DNA of 15,073 nucleotides from NCBI GenBank assembly GCA_027451455.1, contig DAIDJI010000051.1, positions 1 to 15,073 of the forward strand, in the 5' to 3' direction. Both the position numbers and the translations under genes were made by a program. Numbering within the stretch: the first letter of the stretch is position 1; each line of letters opens with the position of its first letter. This DNA is from Planctomycetales bacterium (lineage in GTDB: Bacteria > Planctomycetota > Planctomycetia > Isosphaerales > Isosphaeraceae). Below, one piece after another: positions 6,156-13,484 of the stretch. Under the pieces are notes generated by a model. The model saw nothing but the letters and a program-made list of their open reading frames with translations. It was not told the origin of the DNA and did not search any database.

Positions 6156-7514
6156 TCACTTCGCCAGCGATTTCAGCAGGCCCCTGGCGTCGTCGCGGTG
6201 GGCAAACGCGCCCGGGAGGTCGACCGCGGTCTGCAAGAGCTTCTTTGCGTCGTCGGAGCGTCCCTGGGCGGCCATGACACTCGCCAGGTAGAAGGCGATA
6301 TCGGGCGTGACCCGCGCTCCCTGAACCGCCGCCCTCAGCGACTTTTCGGCCGGCTCGGCCTTACCCGACCGGAACTGCGCCCAACCGAGCGTCGCCATCA
6401 GTTCGGGTGACCTTGGGGCCTGTTGCGCGTCGACCTCGGCGAGTTGAAGCCCGCGCGACTTCTTGGCCGGGTCGTCCTGCTCGACCAGGCAGAGCGCCAG
6501 CAGGTTCGCGGCGACGAGGTCGGCCGGCGCCTCGCGGTGCAGGGGCTCCAGGATCGTCTCGGCGCCGGTGAGATCGCGGAGGTGCCAGGCGATCAGACCC
6601 CGAAGGCGCTGGACATCGTTGGATTTCGGGTCGAGCCGCAGCGCCTCGTCGGCCTCGGCGCGGGCGTCGGAGGGACGACCCTGGTCGAGGAGCCACCCAG
6701 CGCGGGCCAGCCGGACCCGTGCATTATTCGGTTCGGCCTTGGTGGCGTAGTCGAACCACTCGTCGGCCTTCTTCGGGTCGCCTTTCTGGGCGGCCAGCCG
6801 GGCCATCGAGACGGCCGCCGGCTCCAGTTGCGGCGCGTCGGCCACGGCCTGCTTCAGGGCCTCGAAGGCCTCGTCGGTACGGCCAAGACGAAAGAGCATC
6901 GCCCCGAACCGCTGCCGGGCCGCGCCATTCTTCGGCTCGATCTCGAGGAGAGCGGCCAGGTCGTTGCGAGCGGAGGCCCAATCCTCGCGGCGCTCGTCGG
7001 CGGAGGCCAGGCCAGCGAGGGCCTCGATCCGGAAGGCTCGCGTTCGGTCGGCGCCCCATCGGGCCTTCTCATCCGACGCCAGGGCCAGTGCGTGATCGAA
7101 GTTCAGCCGGGCGTCGCTGAACCGGCCGTCGGCCATCCCGAGATTCCCCAGCGAGAGGTAGACGGCGGGGTGTCCAGGCGCCTCGGCCGAGGCCCGCTCG
7201 AGCGCCCGGCGGGCGGGCACGCCCTGGTCGGCGGCCAGCAGAATCCGGGCCAGGATCAGAGGTGCGGGCGGCCATTCCGGATGCCGCGCCGAGAGTTCTC
7301 GGATGGCCGCCAGGGCCTCGTCGTTGCGCCCCTCGCGGACCTTCCGAACGGCCGGCTCCAGGTCCCTGGCGGTCGGCTCCGCCGAAGCACTCGGGGTCAG
7401 ACCCGCGCTGGGCGCCTCCTGACCCCGCGCCGATCCCATCGCAGCGATCCACAGACACGCCGAGGTCCACGCCACCAACCGCCCCGTCCGCCAACGCCCC
7501 GACCCCATCTGCAT
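6156..7514 (-). CDS. Exported tetratricopeptide (TPR) repeat protein
   Basis: 452 residues on the - strand. ATG at 7514 is chosen over upstream in-frame starts because a GGGGAG binding site lies seven bases before it and a signal peptide begins there: GRWRTGRLVAWTSACLWIAA followed by MGSARGQEA. From about residue 52 to 440 the chain is almost entirely TPR-type helix pairs, with motifs such as HPAVYLSLGNLGMADGRFSDA, GRTDEAFEALKQAVADAP, ARVRLARAGWLLDQGRPSDA and PELMATLGWAQFRSGKAEPA. About ten repeats can be counted loosely. Such proteins mediate protein-protein contacts in the periplasm or cell envelope; no catalytic domain is seen. The neighbouring - strand gene upstream encodes a PEP-CTERM protein, but 228 bases separate them, so co-transcription is uncertain. 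Confidence 0.88.
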   Translation of the reverse strand: MQMGSGRWRTGRLVAWTSACLWIAAMGSARGQEAPSAGLTPSASAEPTARDLEPAVRKVREGRNDEALAAIRELSARHPEWPPAPLILARILLAADQGVPARRALERASAEAPGHPAVYLSLGNLGMADGRFSDARLNFDHALALASDEKARWGADRTRAFRIEALAGLASADERREDWASARNDLAALLEIEPKNGAARQRFGAMLFRLGRTDEAFEALKQAVADAPQLEPAAVSMARLAAQKGDPKKADEWFDYATKAEPNNARVRLARAGWLLDQGRPSDARAEADEALRLDPKSNDVQRLRGLIAWHLRDLTGAETILEPLHREAPADLVAANLLALCLVEQDDPAKKSRGLQLAEVDAQQAPRSPELMATLGWAQFRSGKAEPAEKSLRAAVQGARVTPDIAFYLASVMAAQGRSDDAKKLLQTAVDLPGAFAHRDDARGLLKSLAK

Positions 7515-7742
7515 CGGATAACTCCCCCTCGATCCGGCCGCCGCCAATGGGGACGTGCCCCATCCCACCCTTTTTACTTTCTCACGGCGGACGGCGATCG
7601 TCCACCGGGGACCGGTCGACCCGGTCTCGCGTTGATGGTTCTTCAGAGGGATCCCGGGCCGCGCCCTCGCGACCCGAGACCGCGCCCCGCCGCCGACCGA
7701 GGCGGTTCCAACCCCGGCCGGCGACGCCTCTCGGGCGCCTCG

Positions 7743-9245
7743 TCATTGACTCTGACGCCGACGACGCCAGGCAGCGCCAGCGGCCATGCCCGCACCGGCC
7801 AGGCACATCAGCACGATCGACGACGGCTCGGGCACCGACTGCGTCGTGTAACCCTCGATGTAGGTGTATCCATTCTGATCGACCACCGAGTAAGTCGTCG
7901 CCCCCGAAAGCACAATCTGGCCGTCCTTGATCATCGTATCCAGCGTGCTAATCCAGTTCGTGCTCGACGGGTCCTTCCATCGGAAGTCCCAGCTCCCCGG
8001 CGTGGTGGACGTGAAGACCAGGTCCATCTGGCTCGGGTCGATCGTCAGGTTGCTCAACGAGGTGCCGTTCAGGGTCAGACCCGTTCCGCCCACCTGATCC
8101 ACCGTCAGGATCGAGTTCCCGGAGAGCGTGAGCTGGTTGCCGATCACGTCGCCCCCGTGAAGAGTTAGGCTCGTACCATTGTTGACGAACAGGTCATTGA
8201 GCGTGACCTTACCGAGATCGGTCAGCGTCACTGCGCTGGAGTTGTAGTTGCCGGCGTAGAGCGTGTCGGCCGTGATCGCGTGGCCATTCGCATTGAGCGT
8301 CGTGCCCGTGTCGCGGAGGTCCAGGTTGCCTGTCAGGTTAAGGTCGGCACCCAGGTTCAGCGTGCTCCCGCCGAAAACGCCGACACCGCCCGTCACGTTG
8401 CCCGAGGCCGTGGTCGTCGCCGTCGACTTGCTATCGAGCTGGAGGTAGGCAACGTCGCTGTTCAGGGTCGTCTGGGCATTCGTCAGGTAGTAGTTGGTCA
8501 CCTTGTCGGTCGCGAGGAGGTTGAAGCTGGTGTTTCCAACCTCGAGGTTGGTCGCCGTCAGCGTCCCACCCGCACCGCCGCGATTGAGCGTCACCGCCGA
8601 GCCGTTGTAGTAGCCCAGTAGTATCGTGTTCGCCGTCACAGCGTTACCATTCAGGTTGACCACCGTCCCCGTGTCGCGGACGTCCAGGTTGCCCGTCAGG
8701 TTGAGCGCGGCACCCAGGTTCAGCGTGCTCCCGCCGAAGACGCCGACACCACCCGTCACGTTGCCCAAGGCCGCGGTCGTCGCCGTCGTCTTGCTGTCGA
8801 GCTCGAGGTACCCGACGGCATCCTTGGCGCCGAAGGTCAAGGAATTGCCGTTCTCGACGTAGGCATTCGTCGCTGTGAACGAGCCGCCACCCTCGTTCAG
8901 AGTGCCGGTGCCGCTGTTCTGGCCGATCACCAGGCTATTCGTGATCTTGAGGGTATTGCCACCCAGATCGAGCGTCCCCGAAGTACTGCTGCCGTTGCCC
9001 AGGTAGACGTTCGAGGCCGACTCGTTCGCCGTCAGCGTCACCGTCGCCGTGCTCGCCGCGCCGGTCGGATAAGTGCTGCCAATGTAGACGTTGTTCGACG
9101 CTCCAGGGACGGTTCCCCCGGTCCAGTTCGACGCCGTCGCCCAGTTACCGGAGGGATTCACAGCCCCGGTGTCCTGGGCCAAGACAGGGCCTGCCGCCCA
9201 CATGGCCGCCAGTAGGGTCAGAAACGATCCGATACTCTTTCTCAT
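7743..9245 (-). CDS. PEP-CTERM surface protein with beta-strand repeats
   Basis: 500 residues. ATG at 9245 is chosen because the signal peptide MRKSIGSFLTLLAAMWAAGP begins there and GGGAG and GAAGG lie just upstream; the longer frame adds 61 arginine-rich residues that are not protein-like. The mature N-terminus, with GNWATASNWTGGTVPGASNN, is typical of planctomycete and verrucomicrobial extracellular beta-helix proteins. The middle is G/T/N/L-rich short strands. Residues 146-220 and 267-341 are near-copies with a period of 121 residues. The C-terminus is a complete sorting tail: VPEPSS at 471-476, a hydrophobic helix, then RRRRQSQ. In PEP-CTERM systems exosortase cleaves there and delivers the protein to the exterior or exopolysaccharide; no exosortase gene is in this window. 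No catalytic motif is seen, so a structural or adhesive role is likely. Confidence 0.9.
   Translation of the reverse strand: MRKSIGSFLTLLAAMWAAGPVLAQDTGAVNPSGNWATASNWTGGTVPGASNNVYIGSTYPTGAASTATVTLTANESASNVYLGNGSSTSGTLDLGGNTLKITNSLVIGQNSGTGTLNEGGGSFTATNAYVENGNSLTFGAKDAVGYLELDSKTTATTAALGNVTGGVGVFGGSTLNLGAALNLTGNLDVRDTGTVVNLNGNAVTANTILLGYYNGSAVTLNRGGAGGTLTATNLEVGNTSFNLLATDKVTNYYLTNAQTTLNSDVAYLQLDSKSTATTTASGNVTGGVGVFGGSTLNLGADLNLTGNLDLRDTGTTLNANGHAITADTLYAGNYNSSAVTLTDLGKVTLNDLFVNNGTSLTLHGGDVIGNQLTLSGNSILTVDQVGGTGLTLNGTSLSNLTIDPSQMDLVFTSTTPGSWDFRWKDPSSTNWISTLDTMIKDGQIVLSGATTYSVVDQNGYTYIEGYTTQSVPEPSSIVLMCLAGAGMAAGAAWRRRRQSQ
8223..8447 (-). repeat. Internal repeat copy B in the PEP-CTERM gene
   Basis: 225 bp encoding residues 267-341 (YLQLDSKSTATTTASGNVTG at the start, SSAVTL at the end). 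It closely matches copy A at 8586-8810, including long stretches of near-identical DNA around the GVFGGSTLNLGA segment. The offset is 363 bp (121 codons), so the reading frame is kept. Confidence 0.8.
8586..8810 (-). repeat. Internal repeat copy A in the PEP-CTERM gene
   Basis: 225 bp encoding residues 146-220 (YLELDSKTTATTAALGNVTG at the start, GSAVTL at the end). It is the upstream partner of copy B. The DNA similarity points to a within-gene duplication that is recent or kept alike by recombination. Confidence 0.8.
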
Positions 9246-9457
9246 CCTTCGTGCTCCCGGTTGCATGAGTTCCGCCCTAAACCTCCAGATGCCGATCCGG
9301 AGGCGCACACAATGCGCCACGACCGAGATCCGATGGCTCGGCCCCAGACTCCCCGCAGGTATCCTCTCGATCGTTGTTCGCAACGGCCGAGACCGTCCCC
9401 GCTCCGCAGCCGGCCACGCTCGTCCCATCGCGGGGGCCTACTGCCCGAATCGATTGA

Positions 9458-9487
9458 TTTCTAACATGCCGATTCGCAGTGATTCAA
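9458..9487 (-). promoter_or_regulatory. Possible promoter of the PEP-CTERM gene
   Basis: On the - strand, TTGAAT (9482-9487) and TAGAAA (9458-9463) are 18 bases apart in the AT-richer patch about 210 bases upstream of the start codon. The hexamers match sigma70 only partly (4 of 6 each), so this is a weak candidate. Confidence 0.22.
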
Positions 9488-9918
9488 GATTGGTGATTTC
9501 GAAGAACCTATAACATAAGCCTGCGCTTCGCCCGCCGGGAATCCCGGGCGCGGACGACGAACGCCGGACGCCTCCGCCCGCAGGCCTCGCCATGAGCCTG
9601 ATCGCACCCTTTGCGCAGAGAATCCCCTTACCCGAACTCTCCGGTCCCGGCCGGACCGCGAGAGCCCGGCCGGAGAGAATACCCCCGACGGCGCCAGGAT
9701 CTCAGGCGCTCCTCCAGATTTTTCTGCTCACGCCGATGAACCGTTCGCAACAAGGACGATCGGCGACATCAACCGTCCGATCCGCGTCCTCAAAACGCAA
9801 CGCGCGTCGATATTCGGCAACATCGCCGATCGATCCCGCGATCCTGCGGGGAGAGAAGAGAGATGGAGGTCGGGCCACCGGCTTCGGTGGCGGACGCTCC
9901 GTGCGCACAAGGACCGGG

Positions 9919-9949
9919 CCCTCGGCTCGTCGGTCCGACGAGCCGAGGG
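9919..9949 (-). terminator. Strong hairpin downstream of the hydrolase gene
   Basis: CCCTCGGCTCGTC (9919-9931) pairs perfectly over 13 bp with GACGAGCCGAGGG (9937-9949); the loop is GGTCC. It lies 130 bases after the stop of the - strand hydrolase gene. No T-run follows on the - strand, so it may act as a factor-assisted terminator or an mRNA 3'-end stabiliser. Confidence 0.5.
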
Positions 9950-10079
9950 AGGGCCAATCTTGAGGAGGGTATCACCGCGTATCGAATGGCCTCATCGGGC
10001 CGAGAGACCAGGGCTGGACTTCGGAGGGAGGATCGGGCTGTCGGGGGAGCCCGGTGCACGGGGAGGGCCGGGCGCTGGC

Positions 10080-11096
10080 TCAGCGACGGCTGCGGGGCGC
10101 GGCCTTGGCCTTCTCGCGGGGTTTGGTCTTTCCGGGCGCACTCGCTCGTGGGATCGGCTCGCCGGATACCTCCTCGACCGGCCGGCCGAGCAGGTGTTTG
10201 TCGAGGAACTGGCGGATCCGACGGCCGGCCTCGGGCCTTCGGAATCGTCCGTGTCCCCCGCCGACGACCTTCACCAGCACGCAGGAGACGCCCGCCTTGC
10301 GGAGCGCCTCGGCCAGCAGTTCCGATTGCTGATAGGGGATCAGCGGGTCCTCATCGCCGTGGAGGATCAGGAACGGTGGGTCGTTGGGGCGGACGTATGT
10401 CACCGGAGAGGCCGCCCTCGCCTTCTCCTTGTTCTCGAGGAGCGGCCCGCCGATCAACAAAGATTCGGGCGAATGGGCTGCGTTGTGATCGATCCGGCCG
10501 GGAAAGTCGGAGAGGCTGAGGAAATCCGAGGGCCCGAACTGATCGACCACACACGACACCCGGCTGCTGACGCCCGTGTGCGTGCCGACGTCTCCCTCAA
10601 GGGCCGGGACGTCGCCCGTGACGCCGAGCATCGCCGCGAGGTGACCGCCGGACGAGGCACCCATCGCGGCGATCCGGTCGGGGTCGAGGCCGTACTTCGC
10701 GGCGTTGGCCCGAACCCATCGGACGGCCGCCTTGGCGTCGTGGATCTGCGCCGGCCAGGTCGCCTGGCTGCTGAATCGGTGGTTGATCGCCGCGACCGCA
10801 TAATCGCCGGTCGCGACCAGTTCGGCGGCCTCTCGGTGGGACATCGACTTGTCTCCCGATCGGAAGGCGCCGGGGTGGATCAGAACCACGACCGGGGTTG
10901 GCTTGCCGTCGCGTGGCTTCTCGGGGCGGATCAGGTCGAGCGTCTGCCTGGGGTTTCCCTTGCCGCCGTAGTCCAGGTCGCGATCGATCCGGACCCCCTC
11001 GGGGAACTGAAACGGCAGCTCTTCCGGCTGCGCCTGGACCGCGGGCGCCCCGGCCAGAAGGATCGTCGGGATCAGCCAGCACGCGGGTCGGAACAT
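10080..11096 (-). CDS. Secreted alpha/beta-hydrolase (BD-FAE/esterase-lipase type)
   Basis: 338 residues. The signal peptide is MFRPACWLIPTILLAGAPAV, cleaved after VQA (residue 22). Alpha/beta-hydrolase features in order: GNPRQTLDLIRPE (47-59), the oxyanion-hole segment HPGAFRSGDK (74-83, where most relatives have HGGxxxSGDK), the nucleophile elbow GASSGGH with S148, the acid D250 in HGDEDPLIPYQQ, and H282 in GGGHGRF. The full Ser-Asp-His triad is therefore present. This arrangement is that of the BD-FAE / 'esterase lipase' group, which hydrolyses acyl esters on xylan or small substrates; the substrate here is unknown. The last 25 residues are lysine/arginine/proline-rich and look like a disordered tail. 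A purine-rich binding site (AAAGGA) precedes the ATG. The gene is divergent from the TolC gene across a 386-bp gap. Confidence 0.9.
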   Translation of the reverse strand: MFRPACWLIPTILLAGAPAVQAQPEELPFQFPEGVRIDRDLDYGGKGNPRQTLDLIRPEKPRDGKPTPVVVLIHPGAFRSGDKSMSHREAAELVATGDYAVAAINHRFSSQATWPAQIHDAKAAVRWVRANAAKYGLDPDRIAAMGASSGGHLAAMLGVTGDVPALEGDVGTHTGVSSRVSCVVDQFGPSDFLSLSDFPGRIDHNAAHSPESLLIGGPLLENKEKARAASPVTYVRPNDPPFLILHGDEDPLIPYQQSELLAEALRKAGVSCVLVKVVGGGHGRFRRPEAGRRIRQFLDKHLLGRPVEEVSGEPIPRASAPGKTKPREKAKAAPRSRR

Positions 11097-11482
11097 GGCT
11101 TCCGTCCTTTCGTTACGGAGAGGGGAAAGGACCGCATGAATTCATTGGAGACCTGATTTTACGCGGCGGTGGTCCCGGAGGAAACACCGACTTTCCCAGC
11201 GATCCCTCTCCGATCGCCGCGCAGGGCCTCTTTCGACCCCCTTGAGGGCCGGTCGGCAATGGCTCGATTCTTCGGGAGGGCGATCCCTCGGATCGCGATC
11301 CGCAAGGACGACGGCGACGGAAATTCCGATTCGTCCCGGCGGCCGATCGTGCCGATAAAGAGGGCCGTGGGGTCAGACGCGGGTCCATCATCGCGTCGAC
11401 GAGCGCCGTTGCCCTGCGCGGGACCCCACCGTCTCGAACCGCCCTCATCGTCCCGAGGGTTCCGTACTCAGGAGTCCGTCCG
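11097..11482. other. Divergent intergenic region, hydrolase and TolC genes
   Basis: 386 bases that must carry the promoters of both flanking genes, although none is clear by eye. Visible structure: GCGATCC (11280-11286) with GGATCGC (11290-11296), overlapping the palindrome GATCGCGATC (11291-11300), which could be an operator; a branched fold at 11367-11429; and a small CCCTC/GAGGG hairpin at 11442-11459 just before the TolC ribosome binding site (AGGAGT, 11470-11475). The reading frames here are arginine/proline-rich and not convincing. Confidence 0.45.
11367..11429 (+). promoter_or_regulatory. Possible three-way-junction RNA in the TolC leader
   Basis: The outer stem GTGGGGTC (11367-11374) pairs with GACCCCAC (11422-11429), 8 bp perfect. 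It encloses two hairpins: GACGCG (11376-11381) with CGCGTC (11392-11397), and GCGC (11403-11406) with GCGC (11416-11419). The fold ends 53 bases before the start codon. It matches no riboswitch class I know; chance pairing in GC-rich DNA is a real alternative. Confidence 0.3.
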
Positions 11483-13165
11483 ATGGCCGATCGTCCCGGC
11501 TCCGCCGTCTCGCCGCGAAGCGTGGCCGGCCTGATCCTCTCGGCGGTCGTCGGACTCGGTGCCGGGCCGTCGACGGCGGCGGCTCAGGGGACAGCGATCG
11601 GGGCCGACGGCGGACGACGGTCCCGGATCACCGCCGCCTCGCGGGTCCAGCCAACGGCCCTCGCCGCGCCTCTTCCCACGGCTCTCCCCAACGCTCCGAC
11701 TACCACGAGTCCCGCCGCGGCGAACCCTGGCGGGCAGGCTCTCCGGCTGGAAGACTGCATTGCGATTGCTCTCCGCGAGCAGCCGGCCATCGCCGCGCAG
11801 CAGCAGGCCGTGGATGCCTCGGAGCACCTCGTCGGCGTTGCCCGGTCCGGGTTCCTGCCCCGCGCCAATGCCGGCGTCACCTACGCCGACCTTAGCGCCC
11901 CGATCTCGGTCAACATCCAGAACCCGCTCGGCAGCGGTCCCGCCCGGCAGATCCAGGCCTACTCCGACGCCTTCTTCGGGATTGCTGCGAAGCAGGGGGG
12001 GCCCGCCGCACTCGCCGCGCTGGGGAACCAGTCCACGAACCCCCTGTTCAATACCGCCGTCGCGTTCGCCAACCACGCCATTCCCAGCACCTACAACACC
12101 GAGATCCTCGGCCAGTCGGTCCTGCTGGCGCAGGTCTCGGTCGACCAGCCGCTCTACACCGGTGGCAAGATCAAATCGAAGTTCGAGCAGGCCCGGCTCG
12201 GCGTCGATGTGGCCCGGTGGGACGAGGCCAGGTCGCGGCAGGAGACGATTTACAACGTCACGGCCGCCTACCAGGGTATCCAGCTTGCCGAGGCCCTGAT
12301 CCGCCTGACCGACGACACGGCCGGACGATTCGCCGCGATCGCCATCCTCGCCCGGACGGCGCGCGAAGAAGAGCAGGAGGGCGCCACGGTCGCCGACGAG
12401 CTTCGGGCCAGCAGCCTGAGGAACCTGACGGAGGCCGATGGGATCAAGGCCCGTCGGGGCCGGGAGATCGCCTACGCGGCGCTCCGGCAGGCGATGGGAA
12501 CCAACGACCGCCTCGCGTTCGTCATTGCCGAGCCCGAGCTATCGCCGCTGGAGGCCCCGCCCGACCTCGATTCCGTGATGAGCCAGGCGATCGCCAGCCG
12601 TCCTGAGCTGGCGAAGGCCCGGATCGGCTTCCTTGTCGCCGACCTCGAGACGAAATCGGCGACGGCCGCCTTTCACCCCAATGTCGGCGTCTTCATGCGG
12701 GCGATCAGCCTCAACTCGAACTACAATTCCTTGACCCCCAGCAATTACGTTGCGGTCGGCGTCGGCGCCGATATCCCGCTCTTCGCCGGTGGATCGCGGA
12801 TTGCCCAGGCCCGTCGGGCCCGATCCCAGCTCGGCCAGGCCGCGAAGACCCGCGAACTCGCCGAAAGCCTGATCGCGCTGGAGGTTCAGAAAACCTATCA
12901 GGAATACCTCGAACAGGCCGAGAAGCTCCCGCTCCTCCGCAGGGCCGTCGACGACGCTCGCAAGGCCGTCCATTCCTACGAGGTCCAGTACGACGCCGAC
13001 GCGATCGAGGAATCCCAGTTGTCGCGCTATTTCGAGAACCTGATCACGTCGCGAATCTTGCTGGCCCAGGCCCTCGGGCAGTATTATCAAGCCGTGAACG
13101 GTTACAATAACGCGGTTGCCAGGCTTCGCCTGGTGGCAGGTGTGTTGTCAAGTACCGCCCCCTGA
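11483..13165 (+). CDS. TolC-family outer-membrane efflux protein
   Basis: 560 residues from ATG 11483 with AGGAGT eight bases upstream. The signal peptide (SVAGLILSAVVGLGAGPSTA) ends near AAA-QG at residue 35. A proline/alanine-rich linker follows to about 85, then two outer-membrane-efflux (OEP) repeats. The repeats show the family's internal duplication: VSVDQPLYTGGKIKSKFEQA (218-237) in the first and VGADIPLFAGGSRIAQARRA (427-446) in the second. Long amphipathic helices (about 240-340 and 445-550) would form the periplasmic tunnel. A segment of about 70 residues (137-207) between helix one and the first strand is longer than in E. coli TolC. TolC trimers connect inner-membrane pumps to the outside; no adaptor or pump gene is adjacent. 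The last residues and the stop fall inside a hairpin (13155-13174) that appears to belong to a mobile-element end, so the natural C-terminus may have been altered. Confidence 0.9.
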   Translation: MADRPGSAVSPRSVAGLILSAVVGLGAGPSTAAAQGTAIGADGGRRSRITAASRVQPTALAAPLPTALPNAPTTTSPAAANPGGQALRLEDCIAIALREQPAIAAQQQAVDASEHLVGVARSGFLPRANAGVTYADLSAPISVNIQNPLGSGPARQIQAYSDAFFGIAAKQGGPAALAALGNQSTNPLFNTAVAFANHAIPSTYNTEILGQSVLLAQVSVDQPLYTGGKIKSKFEQARLGVDVARWDEARSRQETIYNVTAAYQGIQLAEALIRLTDDTAGRFAAIAILARTAREEEQEGATVADELRASSLRNLTEADGIKARRGREIAYAALRQAMGTNDRLAFVIAEPELSPLEAPPDLDSVMSQAIASRPELAKARIGFLVADLETKSATAAFHPNVGVFMRAISLNSNYNSLTPSNYVAVGVGADIPLFAGGSRIAQARRARSQLGQAAKTRELAESLIALEVQKTYQEYLEQAEKLPLLRRAVDDARKAVHSYEVQYDADAIEESQLSRYFENLITSRILLAQALGQYYQAVNGYNNAVARLRLVAGVLSSTAP

Positions 13166-13174
13166 AGGGGGCGG
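13155..13174 (+). terminator. Hairpin carrying the TolC stop codon
   Basis: CCGCCCCC (13155-13162), loop TGAA (13163-13166), GGGGGCGG (13167-13174). The TolC stop TGA is the first three bases of the loop. It is followed by CTTGTAAG rather than a T-run. Its position suggests it ends the TolC transcript whatever its origin. Confidence 0.5.
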
Positions 13175-13446
13175 CTTGTAAGCAGTCTCAGCCGCAATTC
13201 CGGAGACCGGCTTTGGCTTCAACGACCCCTACCATTGGCCGCTTGACAACGGCCTTGGCCCGGATATTCCGGACCGCGTTTCCGCCTGGAACCAAACAGA
13301 CAGAAGGAAGGCCATCGCGAGTTTCGAACCGATTCCCGATCTCGCGATCGGTTGCCTTGATTTTCGCAATGGTCTATCTGTCGATCTCGTCACTATCGGC
13401 AGATTCGTGGCGGATGTCAACACCACCAACGGAGGAAGGCATTCCT

Positions 13447-13466
13447 CCCCCTCGTGAACGAGGGGG
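13447..13466 (+). promoter_or_regulatory. Hairpin in the leader of the PhnD-like gene
   Basis: CCCCCTCG (13447-13454), loop TGAA, CGAGGGGG (13459-13466), ending 18 bases before the ATG at 13485. A second inverted repeat, GGAGGAA (13431-13437) with TTCCTCC (13442-13448), overlaps its left arm by two bases. The only G-rich ribosome-binding candidate for the next gene (GAGGGGG) is inside the stem, so pairing could limit translation. Confidence 0.4.
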
Positions 13467-13484
13467 TATCCTGCCGCATTCTTT

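Larger units (their letters stand above)
9246..10079. other. 834-bp structured intergenic region
   Basis: There is no convincing gene between the PEP-CTERM gene and the hydrolase gene. The short frames here are low-information and lack binding sites. It contains an AT-richer patch at about 9450-9520, which is the likely promoter zone of the PEP-CTERM gene. It also has nested inverted repeats at 9519-9585 (GCCTGCG/CGCAGGC enclosing CCGGGAATCCCGG), CTCTCCGG/CCGGAGAG at 9637-9644 and 9670-9677 with an inner GGTCC/GGACC stem, and a 13-bp hairpin at 9919-9949. A small RNA is possible but not shown. Confidence 0.45.
13147..13466 (-). mobile_element. Probable relic of an IS200/IS605 (TnpB-type) element
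   Basis: Two perfect 8-bp hairpins frame this stretch. On the - strand they read CCCCCTCG-TTCA-CGAGGGGG (13466-13447) and CCGCCCCC-TTCA-GGGGGCGG (13174-13155), with the same TTCA tetraloop. The second is followed by TACTTGAC (13154-13147), an arrangement that resembles right ends of IS605/IS1341-type elements. A second TTGAC on the - strand (13420-13416) could mark a target or cleavage site. Between the hairpins, one - strand frame with genome-like codon use contains GGNAVRNIRAKAV, reminiscent of the 'NAAxNI' tail of TnpB, but it is broken by stops. No transposase catalytic motif survives. Alternatives are two unrelated terminator/attenuator hairpins or another decayed gene. Confidence 0.4.

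Noticed and set aside
7610..7626. GACCGG/CCGGTC inverted repeat between the TPR and PEP-CTERM genes as a terminator
   Set aside because: Only six base pairs and no T-run on either strand; common by chance at this base composition.
6423..8168. Very long + strand open frame (581 codons)
   Set aside because: It lies antisense to the TPR and PEP-CTERM genes, which have clear repeats, signal peptides and motifs. The antisense translation is low-information and arises from GC-rich codon structure.
9960..11156. Long + strand open frame (398 codons)
   Set aside because: It is antisense to the hydrolase, which has a signal peptide and complete catalytic triad.
11113..11448. 111-codon - strand frame in the divergent gap
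   Set aside because: The composition is arginine/proline/serine-rich, it has no binding site, and it overlaps the likely promoter and leader region of the TolC gene.
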